This document shows, in pieces, positions 8,749 through 17,349 of a stretch of 64,000 nt of DNA; the stretch's first letter is position 1, and each line of letters starts with the position of its first letter. Source of the stretch: Solimicrobium silvestre (GTDB lineage Bacteria; Pseudomonadota; Gammaproteobacteria; Burkholderiales; Burkholderiaceae_D); contig NZ_PUGF01000022.1 of the NCBI RefSeq assembly GCF_002976435.1, positions 1-64,000 on the forward strand, in the 5' to 3' direction. A model generated the notes under the pieces. That model was not told the DNA's origin, made no database searches, and worked only from the letters and a program-made list of their open reading frames with translations. The position numbers and the translations under genes are program-made.

Positions 8749-9755
8749 AGTTGCTCATCCGGCGCATAATTGCGTTGCGCAATCTGGCCAATAATTTCAT
8801 CCCAGCGCATTGGGTCGATCCCATTTCCGGGTCGTTTCACCGTTAGATTGTTGGCGCTAAACACATCGCCGATCTTGATCTGGCTAGCCGTAACGATGCT
8901 TTTTCTTGATATGGGAATATTCTTGGCTTCGCTGTAACTCGCCTGTTTAATGCCGTCACCTAGCGCCAGCGAGACATTACGTATCCCTCGCACCATTGCA
9001 TTGAGTTCTTGCGGTTCCAGGCTGGCCTTGTGGTCTGGCCCTTCCATAGTGCGATCAAGAGTGAAATGTTTTTCTATGACAGACGCACCCATCGCCACCG
9101 CGGCAATAGCCACTTCAATGCCCGGCGTATGGTCGGAATAGCCGACCTTCACGTTGAAAGCGGCGCCCATGGTTTGCATGGCGCGCAGATTAACCTCGTT
9201 TATCGGGCAAGGGTATTCGGTGGTGGCATGTAGCACGGTGATTTTTTCTTTGCGCAGGCCAGCAGCACATAAATGCATTAATGCCGCTTCCACTTCGCCC
9301 AAGTTCGCCATGCCGGTGGAAAGAATCACGTCCTTGGCAATTTTCCCCACCTTGCGTAAATAGGGCAGGTTGGTAATTTCACCGCTGGGAATTTTGAATG
9401 TGGACATGCCTAAGCTGGCGAGTAAATCTATGCTGTCGTGATCAAACGGAGTCGATAAAAACTGGATGTTTTTTTCTGCGCAATAGCGAATAATTTCATG
9501 GTGTGCCGCTTCATCCAGCTCAAGCTTTTTAAGCATGTCAAATTGAGACTCATCAGCTGCACTGGATTGCAGTTGGTATTCCGCTTTTTTAGCGCTGCGG
9601 CAAACCAGTTTGTCGGCTTTAAACGTTTGAAACTTAACGGCATCGGCTCCGGCATGAGCAGCAACATCAATCAATTTTTTGGCTAACTCAAGTGAGCCAT
9701 TATGATTAACCCCGGCTTCGGCAATGATAAAAACCTTAGTCATTAGCTTAGTCAT
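8745..9755 (-). CDS. legI: N,N'-diacetyllegionaminate synthase (NeuB family)
   Basis: 336-residue NeuB-family synthase that condenses a 2,4-diacetamido hexose with phosphoenolpyruvate to form the nine-carbon acid. The N-terminal TIM-barrel domain starts with the typical VFIIAEAGVNHNG segment, contains the FKIPSGEI and KHFTLD motifs, and is followed by a C-terminal SAF (antifreeze-like) domain from about residue 275. The frame is open to 9797, but an AGAGGG ribosome site sits 7 bases before the ATG at 9755. A perfect 12-base tandem duplication at the start supplies a second in-frame ATG at 9743. The first ATG overlaps the end of legH. Legionaminate rather than sialate specificity is inferred from legB and legC. 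Confidence 0.92.
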   Translation of the reverse strand: MTKLMTKVFIIAEAGVNHNGSLELAKKLIDVAAHAGADAVKFQTFKADKLVCRSAKKAEYQLQSSAADESQFDMLKKLELDEAAHHEIIRYCAEKNIQFLSTPFDHDSIDLLASLGMSTFKIPSGEITNLPYLRKVGKIAKDVILSTGMANLGEVEAALMHLCAAGLRKEKITVLHATTEYPCPINEVNLRAMQTMGAAFNVKVGYSDHTPGIEVAIAAVAMGASVIEKHFTLDRTMEGPDHKASLEPQELNAMVRGIRNVSLALGDGIKQASYSEAKNIPISRKSIVTASQIKIGDVFSANNLTVKRPGNGIDPMRWDEIIGQIAQRNYAPDEQL

Positions 9756-9758
9756 TAG
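9735..9758. repeat. Perfect 12-base tandem duplication at the legH/legI junction
   Basis: On the minus strand the unit CTAATGACTAAG occurs twice back to back (9758-9747 and 9746-9735). Each unit contains an ATG in the legI frame, and the first also supplies the legH stop codon. The duplication is a multiple of three, so legI keeps its frame and gains a repeated Met-Thr-Lys start. It looks like a recent slippage event at the translational coupling point. Confidence 0.8.
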
Positions 9759-10353
9759 ATATCCCTCTAAAGAGCGTACCGGCCTTAACGAATGCATTTT
9801 CCAGGCTGATGGCTAGTTCGGTGGTTGCTGCGTTACTTCCCAGAAAGGAACCACGTCGGATGCGCGCACCACCGTTGACGACTGCCGCAGTTGAAATATG
9901 GCAGTTGTCTTCAATTACCGCATCGTGCTCTATGAGCGCCTTGCTATTAATAATGCAATTACTTCCAACGGACGCACGCACATTAATCAATGCGTCGTGC
10001 ATAACGATAGTACCTTTGCCAATCACGGCGTGTTTTGATACATACGCTCGCGGCGAAATAATGGTTGGGTGAGTAAAGCCCAGCGAATTCGTCAGCTCAA
10101 ACAAGCGAATGCGAATAGCCGGGCTATTAATTTGCCCAACCGTGATGAGCGCATATTCGACGCTGGACGGTAGTGAGCCAAGTATGTTGTCGTCACCTAA
10201 GCGTGGATAACCGCATACAAACTCGGGGCTGGCTTCATTGTCAATAATGCCCGCAATTTCAAATTTGCCTTCCTGCTCAATGACATCAATACAGGCAGCG
10301 CAATGTCCGCCGCCGCCAAGCAAAATTATTTTTGGCTTGTATTTTTGGGTCAT
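9748..10353 (-). CDS. legH: NeuD/PglD-type sugar O/N-acetyltransferase
   Basis: 201-residue protein with an N-terminal Rossmann-like PglD_N domain (IILLGGGGHCAACIDVI) and a C-terminal left-handed beta-helix of hexapeptide repeats, ending in a KAGTLFRG segment. Such enzymes transfer acetyl from acetyl-CoA to an amino sugar; in the legionaminate pathway LegH acetylates the 4-amino group made by LegC. The histidine in the KALIEHDAVIEDNCHIS region fits the catalytic base of PglD relatives. It overlaps legC by 4 bases and its stop lies inside the start region of legI, consistent with coupled translation. An O-acetylating NeuD role on the finished sugar is the main alternative. Confidence 0.85.
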   Translation of the reverse strand: MTQKYKPKIILLGGGGHCAACIDVIEQEGKFEIAGIIDNEASPEFVCGYPRLGDDNILGSLPSSVEYALITVGQINSPAIRIRLFELTNSLGFTHPTIISPRAYVSKHAVIGKGTIVMHDALINVRASVGSNCIINSKALIEHDAVIEDNCHISTAAVVNGGARIRRGSFLGSNAATTELAISLENAFVKAGTLFRGISND

Positions 10354-11501
10354 GATAGTTTCGCACTGCTGGGTATATTCACGACACGCTCAGCAAGCCA
10401 GCGGGCATTGGTTAATTCTACCGATTGGCACTCTTCAAACATCGTCAATTGGCTGATTAATTGCCAGATTGGCCGTGACATGACGCCTGCTTCATTGAGA
10501 TCATTTAAAAATGCATCACGCTCGCGCTGGTCGTTGAGAATAATCGCGTTCAGCCAATAGTTCGCATGAGCTTGTGCCGGTTCCGTTATAAATTGGTAAG
10601 GCGAGTCTTTAAAAAAGTCCGCATAGGCAAGTGCAATGACGCGCTTGCTGGCTAATAAACGCGGCAACACTTCCATTTGCGCGCAACCTAACGCTGCATT
10701 CAGGTTGGGTAGCCGGTAGTTGTAGCCAATTTCGTCATGCACAAATTCATATTTGTGAGGGAGCTTGGCGGTGGTGGTAATGTGTTTTGCGCGTATGGCG
10801 AGCGCTTCATTATTGGTAATAATCATGCCTCCGCCGCCAGTGGTAATGGTTTTGTTGCCGTTAAAGCTCAGTGTGGCTATAGCGCCGAAGGTGCCGGTAT
10901 GTTGGCCTTGATAAAAACTGCCCAGGCTTTCTGCAGCATCTTCTACGCAGGGAATATTGAATTGCGAGCAAATTTTAACGATTTCATCGATTTGGCTAGG
11001 AAGGCCAAAGGTATGCATAGGCAGTACAGCGGCAATTCGTTTACCGGTGGCTTTGTTGATACAGCCAAGCTCGGTTTGGGTCGTATTTTCAGTTAAGAAA
11101 TTCAGCAAGCTAAGTGGACAGATTCCGAGAGTCGTTCTATTCACGTCGACAAAAATGGGCTTTGCTCCGCAATATGCGATGGCATTACAAGTGGCGATAA
11201 ACGTTAATGGCTGGGTAATTACTTCATCACCCAGATTCACGCCGACTAACTTTAATGCGACGTGCAAAGCCGCGGTTCCGTTGACTGTGGCAATCGCATA
11301 TTTTGCGCCGGTAAAGTCGGCAATCATTTGTTCAAAACGGGTTACATAGCTGCCCACACTGGAGACAAAAGTGGAGTCTATGCAATCAAGCACATAGTTT
11401 TTTTCATTTCCGACAAAAGTTGGCGCATGCAAGGGAATGAATTCCGATGTTTGATATAACTTTCTAATGAAGTTAATGATGTCTTGGTGTATCAAGTTCA
11501 C
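10350..11501 (-). CDS. legC: LegC family aminotransferase
   Basis: DegT/DnrJ/EryC1 (fold type I PLP) sugar aminotransferase that installs the C4 amino group on the 4-keto-6-deoxy sugar made by LegB. The EFIPLHAPTFVGNEKNY and CIDSTFVSSVG segments near the N-terminus are typical of LegC, and the PLP lysine sits in SFNGNKTITTGGGGMI. The frame stays open to an ATG at 11576, inside legB, but LegC relatives begin near the VNLIHQDIINF segment. I therefore take the GTG at 11501 (383 residues); a GTG at 11510 is also possible, and neither has a strong ribosome site. It overlaps legH by 4 bases at its 3' end. Confidence 0.9.
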   Translation of the reverse strand: MNLIHQDIINFIRKLYQTSEFIPLHAPTFVGNEKNYVLDCIDSTFVSSVGSYVTRFEQMIADFTGAKYAIATVNGTAALHVALKLVGVNLGDEVITQPLTFIATCNAIAYCGAKPIFVDVNRTTLGICPLSLLNFLTENTTQTELGCINKATGKRIAAVLPMHTFGLPSQIDEIVKICSQFNIPCVEDAAESLGSFYQGQHTGTFGAIATLSFNGNKTITTGGGGMIITNNEALAIRAKHITTTAKLPHKYEFVHDEIGYNYRLPNLNAALGCAQMEVLPRLLASKRVIALAYADFFKDSPYQFITEPAQAHANYWLNAIILNDQRERDAFLNDLNEAGVMSRPIWQLISQLTMFEECQSVELTNARWLAERVVNIPSSAKLS

Positions 11502-11526
11502 CTTGGCCACTTTGCACTTTCGCTGT

Positions 11527-12525
11527 TTACAGGTTGTAAATATCCGCTTTATAAGCCGATAAATTGCTAGTGTCATTGAACCACGCGACCGTTTCTTGCA
11601 AGCCGCGTTTTAAACCATCTAAACCGCCATATTTCGGTGACCAGCCAAGCAGCTTTTGCGCTTTGTCATTGGCTGCCCACAGTCGTTCTACTTCGCTTTT
11701 TTCTGGTCTTAAGCGTTGCTCATCACTGATAACTTCTATCTCAACACCCATTACTTCTGCAATAGTGGATGCGGTAGCACCGATGGATATTTCAAAGTTG
11801 CTGCCTAAATTAATGACTTCGCCTATGCTTTGCGCGGAGTTTAAGGCAGCTATAAATCCATTCACGGTGTCGCTGACGTAATTAAAGTCGCGGGTAGGGT
11901 GTACTGCGCCCAGTTTAATTTTCCGTTGTCCGTTTGCGATTTGGATGATGATGGTCGGAATCACAGCGCGTGCCGATTGGCGCGGGCCGTAAGTGTTAAA
12001 AGGCCGCACGATACTTACCGGCGTTCCGAAGGAGCGGTAGAAGGACATGGCGAGCTGATCTGCGCCTATTTTGCTGGCGGAATAGGGTGATTGACCTTCT
12101 AACGGATGCTGTTCTGTAATCGGCACGAATTGCGCCGTGCCATACACTTCGCTGGTCGACGTGTGGATGACTTTGCTAATACCCAAATCGCGAGCCGCCT
12201 GGACTACGTTAAGCGTGCCGGTAATATTGGTGTCGATATAGGTTGCTGGCGAATGGTAGGAATAGGGAATGGCGATTAAGGCCGCCAAATGTAAAACCGA
12301 GTCGCATCCTTGCATTGCAGTGCGTACGCCGTGTGGGTCACGAATGTCTCCTGCAAAGACCTCAAATTTCCCTTTCACATCCGCATCGCACCGATCTAAC
12401 CAGCCCCAGGAATTAAATGAGTTGTACAGTACAAAGGCGCGTACATCGTGTCCGGCGCGAACGAGTGCTTCGGTTAGATGGGAGCCGATAAAACCATCGG
12501 CGCCGGTGATGAGGAGTTTAGTCAC
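11527..12525 (-). CDS. legB: NDP-N-acetylglucosamine 4,6-dehydratase, LegB-type
   Basis: 332-residue extended short-chain dehydrogenase that converts NDP-GlcNAc to the 4-keto-6-deoxy sugar, the first committed step of legionaminate synthesis. The NAD-binding GADGFIGSH motif is at the N-terminus, the catalytic Ser/Thr lies in the HTSTSEVYG segment, and the Tyr/Lys pair in YSASKIGAD. The frame is open to 12561, but family members start at the LLITGADG strand, so I take the GTG at 12525, which overlaps the legF stop in a GTGA arrangement. The HPTRDFNYVSDT segment is shared with LegB relatives. GDP- versus UDP-sugar preference cannot be read directly; the PtmE-like gene favours GDP. Confidence 0.9.
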   Translation of the reverse strand: MTKLLITGADGFIGSHLTEALVRAGHDVRAFVLYNSFNSWGWLDRCDADVKGKFEVFAGDIRDPHGVRTAMQGCDSVLHLAALIAIPYSYHSPATYIDTNITGTLNVVQAARDLGISKVIHTSTSEVYGTAQFVPITEQHPLEGQSPYSASKIGADQLAMSFYRSFGTPVSIVRPFNTYGPRQSARAVIPTIIIQIANGQRKIKLGAVHPTRDFNYVSDTVNGFIAALNSAQSIGEVINLGSNFEISIGATASTIAEVMGVEIEVISDEQRLRPEKSEVERLWAANDKAQKLLGWSPKYGGLDGLKRGLQETVAWFNDTSNLSAYKADIYNL

Positions 12526-13196
12526 GATGATTCCGATAACAATAATTCTGCTATTTTCCAATCGAGCGGGGTATCAATATCAATCGATTTATCTGCCGGC
12601 ATGACAAAACCGACGGTCTCATGGGTGAGAAACGACTGGGTTCTACGTAACCAACTGGTTTGGGCAAAGTAGAGCGCGCCATTTAAGGCATAAACATCCG
12701 GCAGATCCTGGCGACGGCTTATGTCGTTCGTATCCATAAGTTTACTGAGGCGGCAATCCGCGCCTAGCTTATACATCCAATACGGGGAATTTGCTGGTTC
12801 GCAGACGGAAACAACCGCGTTCGCCTGTTGCGTAAACGCGAAATTTAGGCAGGCAATAATGTCTGCGGTGGTGCGTAAAGGGGAGGTTGGTTGTAGTACT
12901 AAAATAGTGTCGAACCAGGGCAATTGATCTAGTGCATGCAGGATCGCGTCCATGCTGGGCGAGCTATCAAGAGCCAATTCGGCAGGACGCATAAATGGTA
13001 CTTGCGCGCCCCATGTCCGGCTTATTTGGGCAATTTCCTCATCATCCGTGCTGACCACAACACTGTCGATTTGCGGGCAATTTAACGCCGCTTGAATGCT
13101 CCAGGCAATCAGTGGCTTACCAGCAAGCAGGCGGATATTTTTGCGAGGTATGCCTTTTGAACCACCTCGGGCAAGAATCAATGCTAGCGTTTTCAA
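12522..13196 (-). CDS. legF: CMP-N,N'-diacetyllegionaminate synthase (CMP-NeuA family)
   Basis: Cytidylyltransferase that activates the nonulosonic acid with CTP for transfer. The N-terminal ARGGSKGIPRKN signature is the CTP-binding P-loop-like motif of the NeuA/LegF/PseF family, and the QPTSPLR segment near residue 90 is also typical. It is the first gene of the operon, so the promoter should lie between 13200 and 13404. The open frame reaches a GTG at 13214, but a TTG at 13196 places the AAGGGA sequence as ribosome site about 10 bases upstream and gives an N-terminus like other members; the start is therefore uncertain by six codons. Legionaminate rather than sialate or pseudaminate specificity rests on the operon. 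Confidence 0.9.
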   Translation of the reverse strand: MKTLALILARGGSKGIPRKNIRLLAGKPLIAWSIQAALNCPQIDSVVVSTDDEEIAQISRTWGAQVPFMRPAELALDSSPSMDAILHALDQLPWFDTILVLQPTSPLRTTADIIACLNFAFTQQANAVVSVCEPANSPYWMYKLGADCRLSKLMDTNDISRRQDLPDVYALNGALYFAQTSWLRRTQSFLTHETVGFVMPADKSIDIDTPLDWKIAELLLSESS

Positions 13197-13236
13197 AAGC
13201 CGTTTTCCCTTCACTGTGGAATGGAGTCAAAGCAAT

Positions 13237-13252
13237 TTTGCGTAAGCCCTAA
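13237..13252. repeat. Solitary terminal-inverted-repeat-like sequence
   Basis: TTTTGCGTAAGCCCTA at the legF upstream region differs at one base from the outer end of the two small elements at 19451 and 38922 (TAGGACTTACGCAAAA read from the other strand). No partner end is visible within about 110 bases on either side, so this is at most an isolated end or a chance match. Confidence 0.35.
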
Positions 13253-13404
13253 CAGTTTCAACGATGCAGTAAAAAGGGCATTTATGTTCTAATATAACGG
13301 AATAGTGCTTTAAGTTAATGAATGTTTAGCTAAATTTTAAGAAGATGTCCTGTCTTTTCTAGCGCGTTGTTGCAAATCATCTTAATTCATAAAGGCTTGC
13401 TTTA

Positions 13405-15234
13405 ATGAATAAACCCGGTCGCAATGATCCTTGTTTTTGTGGCAGCAAGAAAAAGTTTAAACATTGTTGCATGCAACCATCCTTGGAAAAGCGTGAAATT
13501 TCCCCGTCTTTAAACCGCTTAAGTGACATTGCCGCACTCCCTGCGCTGTTAGAAGTGGCAAATAAAGAGCGTCTGGAAGGCAAATTGCAGGAAGCGCTCG
13601 CTCACTATGATGCAATTTTGCGACTAAACCCGAATGAACCAGAGGCGTTGCATTTCTCTGGAATGATTTCTTTTCAAGCCGAAGAGTATGCCAAAGCGGA
13701 ACAATTGGTTCGTCGTTCTATTGCTTCTAATCCTACAAATATCTCGAATTCGTACTATTTGGTGAATTTGAGCTTGATACTCAAGGCGCAAAGTAAATTT
13801 CAGGAAGCGGTTGAATGTCAGCTAAAAGCCATCGAGCTTCAGCCTGATAATGCGTTTGCCTATCTTAATCTTGGCGTAACGCTAGTTGCGATGGGAAGGG
13901 ACGACGAAGCGATAGAAAATTACCGTAAGGCAATTGCGCTTAACCCTGATTTTAAGGAGGCATTTTATAACCTGGGTATCGCCTTGCGATTGCAGGGTGA
14001 TCACATCGGCGCAATTCAGTGCAACCAACGGGTGCTGGAGCTAGACCCGACTTATGTTGATGCTTACATTAACCTGTCTTCATCCAACATCGTACTTAAA
14101 AACTTTGACGCCGTTTCAGCTTATTCGCTGAAAGCAATAGCGCTAAATCCAGCGCATTTCAATTCTTATTACAACCTGGGCATTGCCTGTCATGAACAAG
14201 GTAATTTAACGGGTAGTTTGGTATTTTTTGATCATGGGGCATCGCTAAATCCGAACTACATGAATTTGCATTGCGCACGTAGCCTGGTTATGTTGGCATT
14301 GGGTAATTTTGATCAAGGCTGGAAAGGATACGAATTTCGCTGGTATCAAGAAAACCAGCCAGAGCCGATGCGGCACTATCCTTACCCTTGGTGGTTGGGT
14401 GAGTCGTTGCAGGATAAAACGATTTTCGTCTGGGGCGAGCAGGGTATTGGCGACCAAATGATGTTTTCCAGCATGTTGGAAGAGTTGATTCCATTGGTCA
14501 AACACTGCATCTTTGCTTGCACAAAAAAAGTCATTCCTTTATTTAGCCGTTCTTTCCCCAAAGCACAAGTGATTGACCTGGAAGATGCAAGCCAGTTAGC
14601 CAGTTTGCATCACACCATTGATGTTCAGTCGGCGCTTGGTTCTATGGCGCGCTGGTTGCGCCCTACGCTTGAACGCTTTCCGCATAAACCATATTTTCTT
14701 AAGCCTGACCAAGATCGGGTTTTGTATTGGAAAGCACGATTGGCCGAACTGGGGCCAGAACTTAAGGTAGGTATTTGCTGGCGCAGCGGCAATATCTCCG
14801 GCGATAGAATATTTTATTGCACTCAAATCGAGCAATGGGGGCCAATTTTTTCCGTGCCGGGTGTGACGTTTGTTAATCTGCAGTACGACGAATGCTCTTT
14901 GGAGCTGGCGCAGGCTAAAGAGCAGTTTGGCATTGAAGTGCATGCGTTTTCTGAAGTTGATTTATATGACGATATTGATGAAACGGCAGCCCTGAATAAA
15001 GCGTTGGATCTGGTCATTTCTGCACCCACCTCAGCAAGCATTCTGTCCGGGGCGTTGGGCGTGCCGACCTGGCAAATGGTGAGTGGCTTTAATTGGCAAC
15101 TGATGGGTACTTCGGAAAATTGTTGGTATTCCAGTTTAAAAACCATCCATAGAAATTGGGATCAGCCTTGGGAGTTGATTATGGAGAATATTGCCGTACT
15201 TTTGAAGCAGCAGGTGGCACAACATAATGGATAA
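13405..15234 (+). CDS. SEC-C/TPR/GT-B protein, FlmG-like candidate flagellin glycosyltransferase (copy 1)
   Basis: 609-residue three-part protein. Residues 5-22 form a SEC-C zinc motif (GRNDPCFCGS, Cys10, Cys12, Cys21, Cys22) like the C-terminus of SecA. About residues 55-310 are tandem tetratricopeptide repeats with regular A..Y..LG and NP motifs. From about 330 to the end there is a GT-B-type domain with WGEQGIGDQMMF, GICWRSGN and DLVISAPTSASILSGALGVP segments, the last resembling the donor-binding loop of heptosyltransferase and OGT-type enzymes. A TPR module plus C-terminal glycosyltransferase is the layout of Caulobacter FlmG, which attaches a nonulosonic acid to flagellin. Its place between the leg operon and flagellin supports that role. 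The SEC-C module may help it meet nascent or secretion-bound flagellin (inference). It is divergent from legF across a 190-208 base promoter region. Confidence 0.8.
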   Translation: MNKPGRNDPCFCGSKKKFKHCCMQPSLEKREISPSLNRLSDIAALPALLEVANKERLEGKLQEALAHYDAILRLNPNEPEALHFSGMISFQAEEYAKAEQLVRRSIASNPTNISNSYYLVNLSLILKAQSKFQEAVECQLKAIELQPDNAFAYLNLGVTLVAMGRDDEAIENYRKAIALNPDFKEAFYNLGIALRLQGDHIGAIQCNQRVLELDPTYVDAYINLSSSNIVLKNFDAVSAYSLKAIALNPAHFNSYYNLGIACHEQGNLTGSLVFFDHGASLNPNYMNLHCARSLVMLALGNFDQGWKGYEFRWYQENQPEPMRHYPYPWWLGESLQDKTIFVWGEQGIGDQMMFSSMLEELIPLVKHCIFACTKKVIPLFSRSFPKAQVIDLEDASQLASLHHTIDVQSALGSMARWLRPTLERFPHKPYFLKPDQDRVLYWKARLAELGPELKVGICWRSGNISGDRIFYCTQIEQWGPIFSVPGVTFVNLQYDECSLELAQAKEQFGIEVHAFSEVDLYDDIDETAALNKALDLVISAPTSASILSGALGVPTWQMVSGFNWQLMGTSENCWYSSLKTIHRNWDQPWELIMENIAVLLKQQVAQHNG

Positions 15235-17065
15235 CAAATCTAACCAGGGCGCGCTGATGATGAAAAAAATGGGACGCAACGATTTGTGCGCTTGTGGCAG
15301 TGGGAAAAAATATAAAAACTGCTGCATGGCTAAAGAATTGCTTCATGCATCAGCCAATCAACAAGAAGCACAATGGATTGCCAGCGCCATCGAAACAGCG
15401 ATAACTCATCATCAGCAAGGCCAGCAGAAAGAAGCACAAGAAATTTATGAGGCGATTCTGCAAATTGAGCCTGATCATGCACACGCACTTCACTTTTTGG
15501 GCGTAATCGCCTATCAAAACAAGCAATATCCGATTGCCGAAGACCTGATGAGCCGTTCTATTGCGGCAAATCCATTAGTTGCCATGTACTACTGCAATTA
15601 TGGAATGCTGTTAAAAGATTTGGGAAAGTTTGCTCAGGCTGTTGAAAATCATCGAAAAGCACTTGCTCTACAAGCTGATTATGCGGAAGCACATCTGAAC
15701 CTCGGCGTTGCCCTATTTAATTTAGAGCTGTATGACGAGGCAAGTGAAAGTTTTAGAAAAACGATACAACTCCAACCCGGTAGTGCTAAGGCATTTGATA
15801 ACTTGGGTACGGTTTTACGATGTCAATATGATTTTGCAAACGCAATTCAATGCTATCAACGCGCCTTAGAGCTTGATCCAAATTATGTGATTTCATATTC
15901 AAACTTAGCCGCTACATATATTGAAGTAAAAAATTTCCCGATGGCGTCATCCTATTGTCTGAAAGCGATTGCGCTTGATCAGAATTGTGCCGATGCCTAT
16001 ATGTATCTCGGCATCGCGTGTCAGGAACAAGGTGATTTGGCTGGAGCAGAAAAGTTTTTACATCATGCTGCTGCCCTTGCCCCACAAAACTTTAATACCC
16101 ATTGGAACATCAGCATCACCATGCTGGCATTAGGAAAACTTGATCAAGGTTGGAAGGGTTATGAGTTCCGCTGGATTAGGGGAACCGGGCCGGTTAAACA
16201 GCACCATTTCCCTTATCCCTGGTGGCAAGGGGAAGTCATGCCGGATAAAACGATTTTGATTTGGGGAGAGCAGGGTATTGGTGATGAAATTATGTTTGCC
16301 AATATGATAGAAGACCTGATTCCGCGTTTTAAGCAATGCATTATCGCTTGCAATAAAAAATTACTGCCCTTATTTAGCCGATCTTTCCCCGCAGCGAAAA
16401 TTGTTGCTATTAACGACGTTCAGCAGTTGTCTGAATTGAGTAATGTCATTGATGTTCAATCAGCCGCCGGCTCTCTGGCACGCTGGTTACGACCGACTAT
16501 TGCCAGTTTTCCAAAGAAAACGCACTATCTTGAGCCGAATGCAGACCGTGTTGCTGATTGGAAGGAGCGTTTGGCCGCGCTTGGGCCGGAGCTGACTGTT
16601 GGAATTTGTTGGCGTAGCGGCAATATGGTGGGGAATCGACCGCTGTATTGCACTCAATTAGACCAATGGGGGCCAATTTTTGCTACTCCAGGTGTGCGTT
16701 TCATTAATCTTCAATACGATGAATGCTCCGCTGAGCTGGAGGCGGCGAAGCATGCTTTTGGTATTGAGATTCATTCTTTTGCTGAAGTGGATTTATTTAA
16801 TGATCTGGATGAAGCGGCAGCACTAACAAAAGCGCTAGATTTGGTCATTTCTGCACCAACTTCGGCAGCCATTCTGGCGGCCGCGCTTGGTGTACCAACC
16901 TGGATGATGATCAGCGGCTTTGAATGGCAAACTTTAGGTACCTCCGAAATCTGTTGGTATTCGACGGCGCGTATCTTCCATAAGCCCTGGGAGCAGGAGT
17001 GGGATACAGTAATTGCTAATGTTGCTACGCAGTTGCAACTAAAAAGGGTAGAAGGTTCCTCTTAA
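15227..17065 (+). CDS. SEC-C/TPR/GT-B protein, FlmG-like candidate flagellin glycosyltransferase (copy 2)
   Basis: 612-residue paralogue of the preceding gene with the same order of parts: SEC-C zinc motif (GRNDLCACGSGKKYKNCC, cysteines 21, 23, 32, 33), TPR array, and a C-terminal GT-B domain carrying WGEQGIGDEIMF, GICWRSGN and SAPTSAAILAAALGVP. Its start overlaps the end of copy 1 by 8 bases, so the two are translationally coupled. The ATG at 15227 has an AGGTGG site upstream; an ATG at 15257 with its own AGGG site would remove ten residues before the zinc motif. The paralogues are similar over their whole length, which indicates tandem duplication. They may act on different flagellin sites or sugars, or function as a pair. 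Confidence 0.8.
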   Translation: MDNKSNQGALMMKKMGRNDLCACGSGKKYKNCCMAKELLHASANQQEAQWIASAIETAITHHQQGQQKEAQEIYEAILQIEPDHAHALHFLGVIAYQNKQYPIAEDLMSRSIAANPLVAMYYCNYGMLLKDLGKFAQAVENHRKALALQADYAEAHLNLGVALFNLELYDEASESFRKTIQLQPGSAKAFDNLGTVLRCQYDFANAIQCYQRALELDPNYVISYSNLAATYIEVKNFPMASSYCLKAIALDQNCADAYMYLGIACQEQGDLAGAEKFLHHAAALAPQNFNTHWNISITMLALGKLDQGWKGYEFRWIRGTGPVKQHHFPYPWWQGEVMPDKTILIWGEQGIGDEIMFANMIEDLIPRFKQCIIACNKKLLPLFSRSFPAAKIVAINDVQQLSELSNVIDVQSAAGSLARWLRPTIASFPKKTHYLEPNADRVADWKERLAALGPELTVGICWRSGNMVGNRPLYCTQLDQWGPIFATPGVRFINLQYDECSAELEAAKHAFGIEIHSFAEVDLFNDLDEAAALTKALDLVISAPTSAAILAAALGVPTWMMISGFEWQTLGTSEICWYSTARIFHKPWEQEWDTVIANVATQLQLKRVEGSS

Positions 17066-17158
17066 ATTGTGTTCAAAAACTTAAGTTCATTTTCATTATT
17101 GCCATACTTCCTCAAGCTTTTAATGAAAATAAGTCAAAAAAAATGCCTAAATTAACCC

Positions 17159-17185
17159 TAAAGTAATTTCCAAACTTGCCGATGA
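17159..17185 (+). promoter_or_regulatory. Sigma-28 (FliA) promoter for flagellin
   Basis: TAAA (17159-17162), 15 bases, then GCCGATGA (17178-17185). The flagellar sigma factor consensus is TAAA-N15-GCCGATAA, so this matches at all but one position with exact spacing. It would start a transcript about 155 bases ahead of the flagellin ATG, giving a long leader. This places flagellin in the late class of flagellar genes. Confidence 0.85.
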
Positions 17186-17349
17186 ACGTAGTAGATAGAA
17201 AAACTTTAGCCCTGAAAAAAATTATATAGTGCTCAATATTTTTCAGAGTTGACCGATACCTGTAACAACGGCGGTCGAGTAGTCAACGAGAAATAGACCA
17301 AAGTTTGAGGCGATTCGCCATTTCAGATAACTTAGGCAAGGGGAATATC

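Noticed and set aside
13360-13380. Possible sigma-54 promoter before the first SEC-C/TPR gene
   Set aside because: The GG and GC elements do not have the required spacing (off by one), and the GG is replaced.
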